DNA from: JACVRN01 sp963715565
GTDB lineage: Bacteria > Acidobacteriota > Blastocatellia > Pyrinomonadales > Pyrinomonadaceae
DNA: 64,000 nt
Assembly (NCBI GenBank): GCA_963715565.1
Contig: OY970256.1
Span: forward strand, 1,736,001 to 1,800,000
Direction: 5' to 3'
The position numbers and the translations under genes are program-made. Below are positions 8,078-15,734 of this stretch, piece after piece. Each line of letters begins with the position of its first letter. Positions within the stretch are counted from its first letter, which is position 1. The notes beneath the pieces are model-generated. The model was not told where the DNA came from. It searched no databases and saw only the letters and a program-made list of their open reading frames with translations.

Positions 8078-9424
8078 ATGGCACGCAAAAGCATATTGGT
8101 GGTTGACGACGAAAAATCGCAGCGTGAAATCCTTGAGATGATTCTCTCGGGCGAGGGCTACGACGTGACGACTGCAGCCTCGGGCGAGGCGGCTTTGAAG
8201 TTCGCGCGCGACCGGCGGTTCGATTTAGTCCTCACGGATTTGAAGATGACCGGGATGGACGGCATAGAGCTTTTGCAGCAGCTTCTGGGCCATGACTCTT
8301 CCATCATCGTCATTCTGCTGACGGCGCACGGCTCGATTGATTCGGCCAAGGAGGCTTTGCGGCGCGGCGCTTACGACTACTTACAAAAGCCTTACGACCG
8401 CGACCAGCTTCTAGGCTCCATACGCCGCGCGCTCGCCCGTCTGGACGAGCTTGATTTGGAAATCATCTCGGATTCGTCCGAGATGGAAGCTGTCAAGAAG
8501 ATGATCGTCAAGGTCGCGCGCTCAAGCTCTACCGTTTTGATTCGCGGCGAGTCGGGGACGGGCAAGGAGTTGATTGCGCGCGCCATACACACGCAGAGCC
8601 CGCGCGCCACCGAAATGTTTCAGGCCGTCAACTGCGCCGCCATCAACGAGAACCTTCTGGAATCCGAACTGTTCGGCCACGAGAAAGGCTCTTTCACGGG
8701 CGCGCACGCCGAAAAGAAAGGACTCTTCGAGGTCGCGGATCGCGGCACGCTTTTTCTGGACGAGATTGGAGAGCTGGATGTTGGCATGCAGGCCAAGCTC
8801 CTGCGTGCTCTTCAGGAGCGCAAGATTCGGCGCGTCGGCGGAACAAAGGAAGTTTCTGTGGACGTGCGCGTCATCGCCGCGACCAATCGCGACCTGCGCG
8901 CGATGGTCGCCGACGGAAGATTCCGCGACGACCTCTACTACCGCATCAACGTTCTCTCGATAGATGTGCCGCCCTTGCGCGAGCGGCGCGACGACATACC
9001 GATTCTCATCAACCATTTTCTGAACAAGTACACGCGCAACACAGCGCGTTTGTGTAACGGCTTGACGCCCGACACGCGGCGTCTCTTACAGGAGTACAGT
9101 TGGCCGGGCAACGTGCGCCAGCTCGAATCGGCGGTCGAGCGCGCGCTTCTGCTGTGCGAAGGCCCTATGATTTCTGTCGAAGACCTGCCGCTTGAGATTC
9201 GGCAGGAGACGCAGCCCGCAGCCGCCGGGACATTTAGATTGCCGCCCGAAGGCATCTCGTTTGAAGAGGTCGAGCGCGACCTTATCATACAGGCCATGGA
9301 GCAGACCGACTACAACATCACGAAGGCGGCCAAGCTGCTCGGCCTCACCTTCCGCACGCTCCAGTACCGCCTCGAAAAATTCGGCATCAAAAAGCCGGAC
9401 GGGAAAGGCAGGGATGAAGGATGA
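8078..9424 (+). CDS. Sigma-54-dependent response regulator (NtrC family)
   Basis: Transcription activator of 448 residues, partner of the kinase at 5653. The receiver domain has phospho-acceptor Asp54 (LVLTDLKM) and acidic residues D10/D11. The AAA+ domain has Walker A GESGTGKE (157-164), a sigma-54 contact loop GSFTGA (204-209; GAFTGA is the usual form) and Walker B GTLFLDEIGE. A Fis-type helix-turn-helix ends the protein (NITKAAKLLGLTFRTLQYRL). GGAG stands 6 bases before ATG 8078. The last codons, GRDEG and the TGA stop, are encoded by the left arm of a heptamer inverted repeat, so the repeat has entered the reading frame. Confidence 0.92.
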   Translation: MARKSILVVDDEKSQREILEMILSGEGYDVTTAASGEAALKFARDRRFDLVLTDLKMTGMDGIELLQQLLGHDSSIIVILLTAHGSIDSAKEALRRGAYDYLQKPYDRDQLLGSIRRALARLDELDLEIISDSSEMEAVKKMIVKVARSSSTVLIRGESGTGKELIARAIHTQSPRATEMFQAVNCAAINENLLESELFGHEKGSFTGAHAEKKGLFEVADRGTLFLDEIGELDVGMQAKLLRALQERKIRRVGGTKEVSVDVRVIAATNRDLRAMVADGRFRDDLYYRINVLSIDVPPLRERRDDIPILINHFLNKYTRNTARLCNGLTPDTRRLLQEYSWPGNVRQLESAVERALLLCEGPMISVEDLPLEIRQETQPAAAGTFRLPPEGISFEEVERDLIIQAMEQTDYNITKAAKLLGLTFRTLQYRLEKFGIKKPDGKGRDEG

Positions 9425-9512
9425 GGGCGGCAGCGATGAGGACTGAAAGAAAAACTATTCATCTTGAATAGCCACGCTTTCATCCCTCATCGCTGCCGCC
9501 CTCATCCCTTTC
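9406..9512. repeat. Heptamer inverted repeat (GGGATGA type) with inner palindrome
   Basis: The left arm (about 9410-9441) and right arm (9481-9512) are near-perfect reverse complements about 30 bases long and built of 7-base units (GGGATGA, AGGATGA, GGGCGGC, AGCGATG). The loop contains a second palindrome, CTATTCA-TCT-TGAATAG. The stop codon of the response regulator lies inside the left arm, and the right arm ends 4 bases before the next gene. A related element with a similar loop is at 60241-60346. Confidence 0.75.
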
Positions 9513-9516
9513 TTTT

Positions 9517-10137
9517 ATGAATCTCGTTCAAATCTTAGGCTTGGCGCTTGGCGCGGCTTGGACGTCGGGGATTAATCTTTACGCGACGGTGGCCGTGCTT
9601 GGGTTGTTGCAGCATTTCGGGCTGGCGCGTTTGCCGGGCGGGCTTCATGTGCTGGACAACTGGCTCATCATAGGACTGGCGCTTGCGCTCTACCTCGTAG
9701 AGTTCATCGCGGACAAAGTTCCTTACGTGGATACGCTGTGGGATGCCGTTCATACTTTTATACGGGTTCCGGCGGGGGCTGTGATTGCGGCGGCAGCGGC
9801 GTGGGATTTTCATCCGACCGTGGTGGTGGTCGCGATGCTGCTGGGCGGCGGCGTGGCTTTCTCGACGCACGGCACAAAGGCCACTGTGCGAGCCGGAGCC
9901 AACGCGAGCCCGGAGCCTTTTTCAAACTGGACGCTCTCGATTGTCGAAGACGTAGTGGCTATTGGAGCAGTTGTGCTGGCGGTCTTGTTCCCGCTCGCGG
10001 CGCTGGTGCTGGTGGCGGTTTTTCTGGTCTTCTTTGTGTGGATTATGCGCAAGGTGGTGCGGCGCGTGCGGCGCATGGTGAGGGCCGTGCGGGCTTTTCT
10101 GAATGGAAAGCCGCTGGCGGAAGCCGCGCGCGTGTGA
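9517..10137 (+). CDS. DUF4126 membrane protein
   Basis: Integral membrane protein of 206 residues with about five hydrophobic segments. The blocks SGINLYATVAVLGLL, EFIADKVPYVDTLWDAVHTF and GTKATVRAGANASPEPFSNW are characteristic of DUF4126 proteins, whose function is unknown. A basic cytoplasmic tail (RKVVRRVRRMVRAVR) ends it. It begins directly after the right arm of a heptamer hairpin, with only CCCTTTCTTTT upstream and no ribosome binding site. Confidence 0.8.
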   Translation: MNLVQILGLALGAAWTSGINLYATVAVLGLLQHFGLARLPGGLHVLDNWLIIGLALALYLVEFIADKVPYVDTLWDAVHTFIRVPAGAVIAAAAAWDFHPTVVVVAMLLGGGVAFSTHGTKATVRAGANASPEPFSNWTLSIVEDVVAIGAVVLAVLFPLAALVLVAVFLVFFVWIMRKVVRRVRRMVRAVRAFLNGKPLAEAARV

Positions 10138-10282
10138 ACTGTGTGTTAAGCCCGTGCTTGAAAAGAACCCGTCGTCGCTATTCGTGATTATGTTTGAGAG
10201 ACTTTATCAAGAGATGCAAAAATCCGCGACGCCCTGCGTTCAAAAGCATGTGTGCGACATCTTTTCTCAAAGGAGAACACTC

Positions 10283-11254
10283 ATGCGACTTTTAGCCATC
10301 TCCCTGTTAACGGCAACGCTCCTCTTTCTCTACGGCTGTAGTAGTAGCATGGATCGTTCAGCCAGACAGGCGCAAAGCGAGCCTTCGAGCAGAACGGCTA
10401 CAGCTCCGGCTGGTACTTCTACGACAGCCGCACCCGAAGCGGCGAAATCATCCGGCGATGCGCAGATGAAGCAGGTCTCGCTGACGCAGACCGAGCAGGC
10501 GACCGTTTCCGTGACCGAGCGCAAGATTATACGCAACGCCGATTTGACCATTGAATCGAGCAACCCGGCGGAAGGGCAACGAAAGATTGCCTCCATCGCG
10601 GAATCGCGCGGCGGTTTTGTCGTCACTTCCGAAGCGAAACAAAAAGATGGGTCGGGCGAGTTAAAGCCCGAGATGGTCGTGTCCATCACTGTACGCGTGC
10701 CTGCTGCGCAATTCGATTCGGTCGTACAGGAGATTCGCGGCACGGGCAGCCGCGTCGCGCTGGAAAAGATTACGGGCCAGGACGTCACCGAAGAATACAT
10801 AGACCTTGAGGCACGCATCCGTGCGAAGAAGGCGCTGGAAGCGCAGTTCATGGAAATCATGAAGCAGGCCAAAACTGTGCAGGATGCGCTCGAAGTTCAA
10901 AGGCAGATTTCAGAAGTGCGCGCAGAGATAGAGCGGCACGAAGGGCGTCGCCGCTTTCTGGAAAGCCAGTCGAGCCTCTCGACCATCACCGTCAAGCTTG
11001 AGCCGCCGACGCAGATTGTCAGCACGACGGGCTTCGTCTACAGCGTCAAGCGTGCCTTCAACAACGGGCTCGACGTGGCCGCCGCCATCACGCTCGCGCT
11101 CGTACAAGTCGTCGTAGGGCTTCTGCCCATCGTTCTCTTTATCTTTCTACCTATCTTTCTGCTCGTGCGTTACCTTGTGCGACGCGCGCAGCGCCGACCA
11201 ACACAGCCTTCGGTCGTGCCGCCGCCGCCGACCAGCGCAACGCCAGCATCATGA
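10283..11254 (+). CDS. DUF4349 lipoprotein
   Basis: Lipoprotein of about 323 residues with lipobox LYGC near residue 19. The DUF4349 domain shows KIIRNADLTIES, VSITVRVPAAQFDSVVQEI and TEEYIDLEARIRAKKALEAQ, followed by a coiled coil and, near the C-terminus, a membrane segment with a basic anchor. AAGGAG lies 7 bases before ATG 10283. The domain is frequent in envelope proteins, but its function is unknown. The stop codon overlaps the next start as ATGA (11251-11254), so the two are translationally coupled. Confidence 0.85.
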   Translation: MRLLAISLLTATLLFLYGCSSSMDRSARQAQSEPSSRTATAPAGTSTTAAPEAAKSSGDAQMKQVSLTQTEQATVSVTERKIIRNADLTIESSNPAEGQRKIASIAESRGGFVVTSEAKQKDGSGELKPEMVVSITVRVPAAQFDSVVQEIRGTGSRVALEKITGQDVTEEYIDLEARIRAKKALEAQFMEIMKQAKTVQDALEVQRQISEVRAEIERHEGRRRFLESQSSLSTITVKLEPPTQIVSTTGFVYSVKRAFNNGLDVAAAITLALVQVVVGLLPIVLFIFLPIFLLVRYLVRRAQRRPTQPSVVPPPPTSATPAS

Positions 11255-11808
11255 CACTCGAAAAAGGTATGACGCGAAAACTTTTAGCCACAGCTTCCCT
11301 TCTCTTTCTGCTTATCAACGCCGCTTGTTCAGAGGGTGCGGAAAAAACGGCTGCGAACACATCGCAGCCGGGCGCGAATCAGGCGCAAGCCTCCACGAAG
11401 GCTTTGCCTGAAGACGTCTTGCGCGTGACGGTCTCGAAGATCGAAGTCCAGGCGGGCAAGACCGCACCCGCCGTCGTGCAGTTAGCCATCAAGGACGGCT
11501 ATCACATCAACGGCAACCCTGCGTCGCAGTATCAGATTCCGACGCAGTTGACGGTCGAGCCTTCGGACGGCTTGACCACGGGTGCGCCCGTCTACCCGGC
11601 TTCGCTGACGAGGAAGTTTCAGTTTTCGGAACAGCCCCTCGCCGTCTACGAAAAGGAAGCGACCATCAACGTGCCGGTCACTGCCGCCGCAGGCGCGACC
11701 AAAGGCGAGCGCAATGTTTCGGCGCGACTGCGGTTTCAGGCGTGCGACGAACAGGTATGCTATCCTCCGAAAAACCTGCAAACGGTGATTTCCGTCATCG
11801 TTAAGTAG
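11251..11808 (+). CDS. DsbD N-terminal (alpha)-domain-like lipoprotein
   Basis: Protein of 185 residues with a lipoprotein signal (LLINAAC). The remainder is a beta-rich domain like the periplasmic N-terminal domain of DsbD: YHINGNP, then the redox-type motif CDEQVCYPP near the end, which matches the C(x)nCYPP active-site region of DsbD-alpha. The membrane and thioredoxin domains of DsbD are absent here, so it would need another electron donor. The start overlaps the DUF4349 stop. A second in-frame ATG at 11269 is possible. Confidence 0.75.
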   Translation: MTLEKGMTRKLLATASLLFLLINAACSEGAEKTAANTSQPGANQAQASTKALPEDVLRVTVSKIEVQAGKTAPAVVQLAIKDGYHINGNPASQYQIPTQLTVEPSDGLTTGAPVYPASLTRKFQFSEQPLAVYEKEATINVPVTAAAGATKGERNVSARLRFQACDEQVCYPPKNLQTVISVIVK

Positions 11809-11828
11809 GGCGTGGGTCGGAGGAGCTG

Positions 11829-12065
11829 ATGTTGGGCGCGAGACTTGAGGCCGAGCGTTTGTGGATGGTCGTCGCGGGCCTGTGCATGGTGGTCGCGGCT
11901 GTGGCGCTGCTCTGGCGGTGGAATGTGGAAGTGGCTTTCGTCGCCGCGACGCTCGGGCTTGTGTGCTGGTTTCTCAATTTAAGAACACGTTTGAAAAAAT
12001 CCATCCCGACATCGGACGAGGATGTTGACGAAGAAGATTTCGGAGAGAAAGATGAAGACGAGTAG
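11829..12065 (+). CDS. Small two-helix membrane protein with acidic tail
   Basis: Unrecognised protein of 78 residues with two hydrophobic segments (about 11-28 and 33-49) and a very acidic C-terminus (DEDVDEEDFGEKDEDE). GGAGGAG precedes ATG 11829. It overlaps the next gene by 14 bases, so the two are probably co-translated. Confidence 0.6.
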   Translation: MLGARLEAERLWMVVAGLCMVVAAVALLWRWNVEVAFVAATLGLVCWFLNLRTRLKKSIPTSDEDVDEEDFGEKDEDE

Positions 12066-12579
12066 ACACTTTAGTTCATTTATCGCCGTGGCCCTTATGT
12101 TTATCTGTGCGCTTCCGGCGGGCGCTTCAAGTGTGGGCGCTGCGGATGACGCGGCGGAAGTGCGCCAGGCGGTGCGGCGGTCGTTTGACCAGTTGCGGGC
12201 GGGGCAATACGGCGAGGTGTACGACTCGCTTTCCTCTTCGTCGCGCTCGCGCATCACGCGCCAGCGTTTTATCAGGAGCATGGAGGGCACGCGCGACATC
12301 TACGAGCTTGACCGCATGGAAATCGGTAGGGTGCGCGTGCGCGGAAACCGCGCGACGGTCACGACTACCATTTACGGGCGCGTCTTAAAACCCACGGCGG
12401 GCGAAGGCAAGATTGTCGCACAACAAACGCTCGTCCGTGAGGACGGCGAGTGGCGCGTCGCCACCGGCTCGCCACAGGCAGGCTTAAGCTCCACGAGCCC
12501 GCGTATTTATGTGAAGCGCGACGGTCGCTGGGTGGACGTGACAAACGCCGTCCGCGCAGCCACACGACGCAGAAATTAA
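12052..12579 (+). CDS. Secreted NTF2-like/DUF4440-type protein
   Basis: Exported protein of about 175 residues. The signal peptide (MKTSRHFSSFIAVALMFICALPAGAS) is followed by a small alpha+beta domain starting AEVRQAVRRSFDQLRAGQYGEVYDSL and ending TLVREDGEWRV, the pattern of periplasmic NTF2-like or DUF4878 proteins. No catalytic residues are evident. GGAGAG precedes ATG 12052. Confidence 0.6.
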   Translation: MKTSRHFSSFIAVALMFICALPAGASSVGAADDAAEVRQAVRRSFDQLRAGQYGEVYDSLSSSSRSRITRQRFIRSMEGTRDIYELDRMEIGRVRVRGNRATVTTTIYGRVLKPTAGEGKIVAQQTLVREDGEWRVATGSPQAGLSSTSPRIYVKRDGRWVDVTNAVRAATRRRN

Positions 12580-12585
12580 CCAGCC

Positions 12586-12800
12586 CCCGAAGGGAGCGAC
12601 AGACAGTAGCCCCTGAAAGGGGCGAAATAACAGTAGCCCACATCGTCAGATGTGGGTCAGGCATGAGCAAACATCATCAAGCCCCGGAAGGGCGACATCC
12701 AATGTCGCCCCTCCGGGGCTTGATCATTTATTCGGCGCATGTTCCCACGGCTCACGCCGTGGGCTACTGATATGACGCCCCTTTCAGGGGCTCACTCAAG
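12586..12800. repeat. Compound REP-like palindrome cluster
   Basis: The gap holds a nested series of hairpins. GCCCC-TGAAA-GGGGC (about 12609-12623) pairs also with CGCCCCTTTCAGGGGC (about 12777-12793). GCCCACATC-GTCA-GATGTGGG (about 12637-12657) is followed by AGCCCCGG-AAGGGCGACAT (about 12681 onward), which is inverted to ATGTCGCCCCTCCGGGGCT (about 12703-12721), and then CCCACGG-CTCACG-CCGTGGG (about 12746-12765). This AGCCC..GGGGC / GCCCACGG style is typical of REP-like elements in environmental bacteria. No transposase gene is next to it. Confidence 0.7.
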
Positions 12801-12837
12801 CTGTTCCTTCTTGCGCTGTCTCTGCTTTAATTCTTTT

Positions 12838-13104
12838 TCAGAACAAATCGGAAAAGGAGAGTTGCGGGCTCTCGTCTTCAGCTTCATCGCGGCGTGCGCC
12901 TTTGCGTTGTGCGCCGTCGAGCGCCTCGCGCACGCTTCCCAGATGAAAACGCATGAGTCGCGGCGTCAGGCGAATCGTCGGGATACGCCCCGCGCGCGCC
13001 AGCCTGCGCACGGTCGTCTCAGACACTTGCAGAATCTTTGCAAGCTGCCGCGCCGTCAAAAATTCTTCGCGCGCTTCGTCTGTGCGGGGTGTTGCGGCTG
13101 TCAT
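12838..13104 (-). CDS. MerR/excisionase-type helix-turn-helix protein
   Basis: Protein of 88 residues. The motif FLTARQLAKILQVSETTVRRLARAGRIPTIRL is a MerR-like winged helix of the kind annotated as excisionase-family DNA-binding domain. The C-terminal third is charged (QRKGARRDEAEDE) and ends LSFSDLF. It stands alone, without an integrase, so it is more likely a small regulator than a phage excisionase. Confidence 0.75.
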   Translation of the reverse strand: MTAATPRTDEAREEFLTARQLAKILQVSETTVRRLARAGRIPTIRLTPRLMRFHLGSVREALDGAQRKGARRDEAEDESPQLSFSDLF

Positions 13105-13143
13105 ACGTAAAGTTCACCCCCGAGCGGTCCGGTACGTTTTAGC

Positions 13144-13788
13144 TTACTGCTGTTTGGGTTCGAGCGTGACGGCGATGTTGTATGCCACGGCATCGTCTAT
13201 CACTATTTCCTTGCTAGTCTCTTGCGCGCCCTGCGCCTTGACCGTCACGCGATACGTAGCCTTGTCAGGAGGCAGACGATACATGAACCGTCCCGTTTCG
13301 GTCGTCACACGCGCGTCACCCACTTTTTTCAGACTCCCATCAGCTTCGATGCGCGCCAGTTCGACACGCGCGCCCCGCACGCTGCGGCCCGAAGGGTCGA
13401 ACACGCTGCCGCGCAGGAGAGCAAGAGAGCTATCGTCTACACGCAGGAAGAGACGGTCGCTCAGCGTGCGTGTCTTGCCTGCTGTGACCTCCACATCGTT
13501 AATCGTGCCGACGACCAGACCGGGCTTTCTAAAAGTCACGCTGTAGCGGCCCGGCTTGAGACCGCTTACTAAAAAATCCCCCTTGTTGGTCGTCACGCCC
13601 TGCGTCACTTCGCGCTCACCCTGGCGGATTATCACGGCGATCTGCGCGGCGCTCCCCGTCTCCACGCGCACCTTGCCCTTGATGCTGCCCGTAGACTTAT
13701 CCTGCGCGACAGCCGAAGCTGCTATCAAGAGGAGAACAAAAATCGTGGCGCTGATTGTGCTGAATCTATTCATAACTTGCTCGAACAT
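13144..13788 (-). CDS. Secreted carboxypeptidase-regulatory-like domain protein
   Basis: Exported protein of about 214 residues. After the signal peptide, two beta-sandwich modules of the carboxypeptidase-regulatory (CarboxypepD_reg) type are visible: GSIKGKVRVETG..TNKGDFLVSGLKPGRYSVTF and LRGSVFDPSGRSVRGARVEL..TETGRFMYRLPPDKATYRV. Such modules act as adhesion or folding scaffolds. GGGAG lies 6 bases before ATG 13788; ATG 13773 is an alternative. It is divergent from the VWFA gene. Confidence 0.75.
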   Translation of the reverse strand: MFEQVMNRFSTISATIFVLLLIAASAVAQDKSTGSIKGKVRVETGSAAQIAVIIRQGEREVTQGVTTNKGDFLVSGLKPGRYSVTFRKPGLVVGTINDVEVTAGKTRTLSDRLFLRVDDSSLALLRGSVFDPSGRSVRGARVELARIEADGSLKKVGDARVTTETGRFMYRLPPDKATYRVTVKAQGAQETSKEIVIDDAVAYNIAVTLEPKQQ

Positions 13789-13966
13789 GATTGCTCCCTT
13801 CGAAGGGAAAGCATTGCCGGACTTTTGGGAGCGATTGATTATACCACGCCGTCGGGCGGCCCGTGAGCAGGTTGAGCGGGGAGTTCCGCCTGCCTCTCAG
13901 GAAGGATTGATGTCCCGGCCTTCGCTTATGTTGCCTTCAAACGAGGTCTGGCGCGGCGCGCTCGAA

Positions 13967-13980
13967 CTTGCATATAATGA
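13967..13980 (+). promoter_or_regulatory. Candidate -10 element for the VWFA gene
   Basis: A perfect TATAAT lies at 13973-13978 with TG two bases upstream, about 67 bases before the VWFA start. No good -35 is visible at 17 bases, so this would work as an extended -10 type if it is real. Confidence 0.4.
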
Positions 13981-14044
13981 ATCGCTCCCTTTCGGTTAGA
14001 GACGGCGCGAAACTCTCCTCGACCGGGAATCGTAACAAAGATTG

Positions 14045-15118
14045 ATGAGATTTTACCTTTCATATTCGGCCACTAGATTATTGCTTCAAGCGCTCCTTGT
14101 GCTGTGCACCGTGGCGAGTACGTCATTTGCTCAGGCCAACGCTCAAGAGCAGCCCGCACCGACGCCGCAGGAGCGACCACGCCGCGTCACCGAGCCGGAG
14201 GACGAGCCGCCGCCGCAGGGAGAGCCCGTAGACATACTGCGCATTGATACAGACCTAGTGATGGTGGATGCCTCTGTCACGGACGCAGAGGGCAAGCCCG
14301 TGCGCGGCTTGAGCGTAAAGGATTTCAAGCTCTACGAGGACGGCATAGAGCGACCCATAGCTTTCTTTAATGTTGAGCGCCGCAGTGGTCAGAAGCGTCC
14401 CGTGGCGGTCGTCTTTGCGCTGGACGTTTCGGGCAGCATGACGGTGGAAGAACTTCGACGCCTGCGCGGTGCGATGCAAGTGTTCGCGCGGCGCATGGCC
14501 GACAATCCTTTGTCCGTCTTCGCCGTCACCACCTTCGGCATGAAGGTCAAGACGCTTCAGAGTTTCACTAATGACCAGCAGAAGCTGGAGCGCGCTTTCG
14601 ACCGGTTGGAGCGCGAGCCGAGCGGTCTTTCAACACACACCTATGACGCGGTTGACGACGCCGTTCGGATGCTCGTCCGAAACGCCCCGCGCACGCGCGA
14701 GCGCAGGCTCTTGAAGCGCGCCGTCGTCGTCATCACGGACGGCTTTCCGGTGGGCGATGTGGTTGCGCCGCGCACGGTGATTGAGCGCGCCAACGCGGCG
14801 GACGTTTCCGTTTACACCGTCACGCTTCCCTCTTTTTCACGGATGATTGCCTCGTCTGAGCGCCAGCCTTTGCCGACGCCTCTGGACGTGAGCGGGCTGG
14901 CGGAGAAGACCGGCGGGCTGAGTATCTACGCCACGGACAGGGATTTCGAGCCTCTTTTTCGCTCGCTCGCCGAAGAGGTCACATCCAGCTACGTGCTGGC
15001 CTTTTATCCGAGCGAGGAGAAACGGCGCGACCGTGCCCTCCACACCATACGCATAGAAGGGCCGCCCGGGCTTACCATCCGCCAGAGCCGCCCCAGCTAT
15101 AAGAGCAGTGACAAGTGA
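14045..15118 (+). CDS. VWFA-related acidobacterial secreted protein
   Basis: Protein of about 357 residues with a signal peptide and a von Willebrand factor A domain. It has the layout of the VWFA-related family named for Acidobacteria: IDTDLVMVDASVTDAEGKPV, then the block KDFKLYEDGIERPI, then the metal-site motif DVSGSM (DxSxS), with conserved T and D later (ITDGFP). The family is expanded in Acidobacteria and of unknown function. The ATG 14045 follows an in-frame TTG at 14042. The last codons SDK and the TGA stop are made from the first unit of the heptamer repeat that follows. Confidence 0.85.
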   Translation: MRFYLSYSATRLLLQALLVLCTVASTSFAQANAQEQPAPTPQERPRRVTEPEDEPPPQGEPVDILRIDTDLVMVDASVTDAEGKPVRGLSVKDFKLYEDGIERPIAFFNVERRSGQKRPVAVVFALDVSGSMTVEELRRLRGAMQVFARRMADNPLSVFAVTTFGMKVKTLQSFTNDQQKLERAFDRLEREPSGLSTHTYDAVDDAVRMLVRNAPRTRERRLLKRAVVVITDGFPVGDVVAPRTVIERANAADVSVYTVTLPSFSRMIASSERQPLPTPLDVSGLAEKTGGLSIYATDRDFEPLFRSLAEEVTSSYVLAFYPSEEKRRDRALHTIRIEGPPGLTIRQSRPSYKSSDK

Positions 15119-15193
15119 CAGGTGACAAGTGACAAGTTAAAGCAGCCTGTCTTTTCTCTTGCTTGTCACTTGTCACCTGTCACTTGTCACTGC
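15105..15193. repeat. Heptamer inverted repeat (GTGACAA type)
   Basis: A perfect 32-base inverted repeat (15105-15136 with 15162-15193) is built from tandem 7-mers AGTGACA and GGTGACA, with a 25-base loop. The TGA stop of the VWFA gene lies in the left arm. The right arm ends just beyond the stop codon of the convergent LysW-like gene. This is the cleanest member of the family in the window. Confidence 0.85.
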
Positions 15194-15195
15194 TT

Positions 15196-15384
15196 TTAGT
15201 ATTCTTCCTCTTCGTCTAAATCATCGTCGGTGTCTTCCTCTTCGACGATGTCCAGTTCGACGGGGTCGAGCCCGACTACTTCGAGGTCGGTCCCACACTC
15301 TTCGCAAGAGACGATGTCGCCCTTGTCCGCGTCCGTATCGACGTGGACGTCGGCATCGCATTCGGGGCATGTTCCGGTCGGCAC
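15196..15384 (-). CDS. LysW-like zinc-ribbon protein lacking the EDWGE end
   Basis: Acidic protein of 62 residues with a four-Cys zinc ribbon (GTCPECDADV .. CEECGTDLEVVGLDP). The VVGLDP block is diagnostic of LysW, the amino-group carrier of lysine or arginine biosynthesis. Classical LysW ends EDWGE, whose Glu is the attachment site; this protein ends in a run of Asp and Glu and then Tyr. GTG 15384 has GGAGG about 9 bases upstream. No LysX-type ligase is nearby. It is a LysW relative, probably not a functional carrier of the known kind. Confidence 0.7.
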   Translation of the reverse strand: MPTGTCPECDADVHVDTDADKGDIVSCEECGTDLEVVGLDPVELDIVEEEDTDDDLDEEEEY

Positions 15385-15566
15385 TTTCCTTTTCCTCCAG
15401 CGCAAGTTAAAGATTCATGGCAGTGGCGCACCTGCTTGAACATGAGGGAGCCCCTACCTCTAGATTTGTGTATGAACGGCGACAATCTAACTCGGTCGCA
15501 ACCATAATTGCAACATACATTTTCCCATTAGGAAAAGAACTTGAAAAGAAATGTGCGTTTGCGCAC

Positions 15567-15600
15567 GAAAGCTCGCCCCTGATGGGAGGGGCGAGCTTTC
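15567..15600 (-). terminator. Hairpin terminator, probable end of the lasso operon
   Basis: A 14-base perfect stem, GAAAGCTCGCCCCT with its complement, and a 6-base loop. On the minus strand a second small palindrome (GTGCGCAAACGCAC) and ATTTCTTTTC follow. It lies 135 bases downstream of the last gene of the long minus-strand run. Confidence 0.6.
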
Positions 15601-15620
15601 CTGTAACGCCGTGTTTACAC

Positions 15621-15732
15621 AATGCGGAATGCGGAACATTCGATTGCGGAATGCGGATTTCGGATTGCGGATTGGAAAGCAAGAAGGTGTCTGCTTCTTA
15701 TTCTTCAATCCGCATTCCGCATTCCGCAATCC
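15621..15732. repeat. Heptamer inverted repeat (ATTGCGG type)
   Basis: The left arm (15621-15675) holds ATGCGGA and ATTGCGG heptamers in tandem, and the right arm (15705-15732) holds their complements. It starts 2 bases after the stop codon of the membrane protein at 15735. The same heptamer builds the element at 51746-51822. Confidence 0.75.
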
Positions 15733-15734
15733 CA

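Noticed and set aside
12838..13104. Phage or plasmid excisionase as sign of a prophage.
   Set aside because: No integrase, attachment repeat or phage gene is nearby; the MerR-like fold alone does not show this.
15105..15193. The spaced, repeated units looked at first like a short CRISPR array.
   Set aside because: Units are 7 bases long, directly adjacent and arranged as inverted arms; there are no 25-40-base repeats, no spacers and no cas genes.
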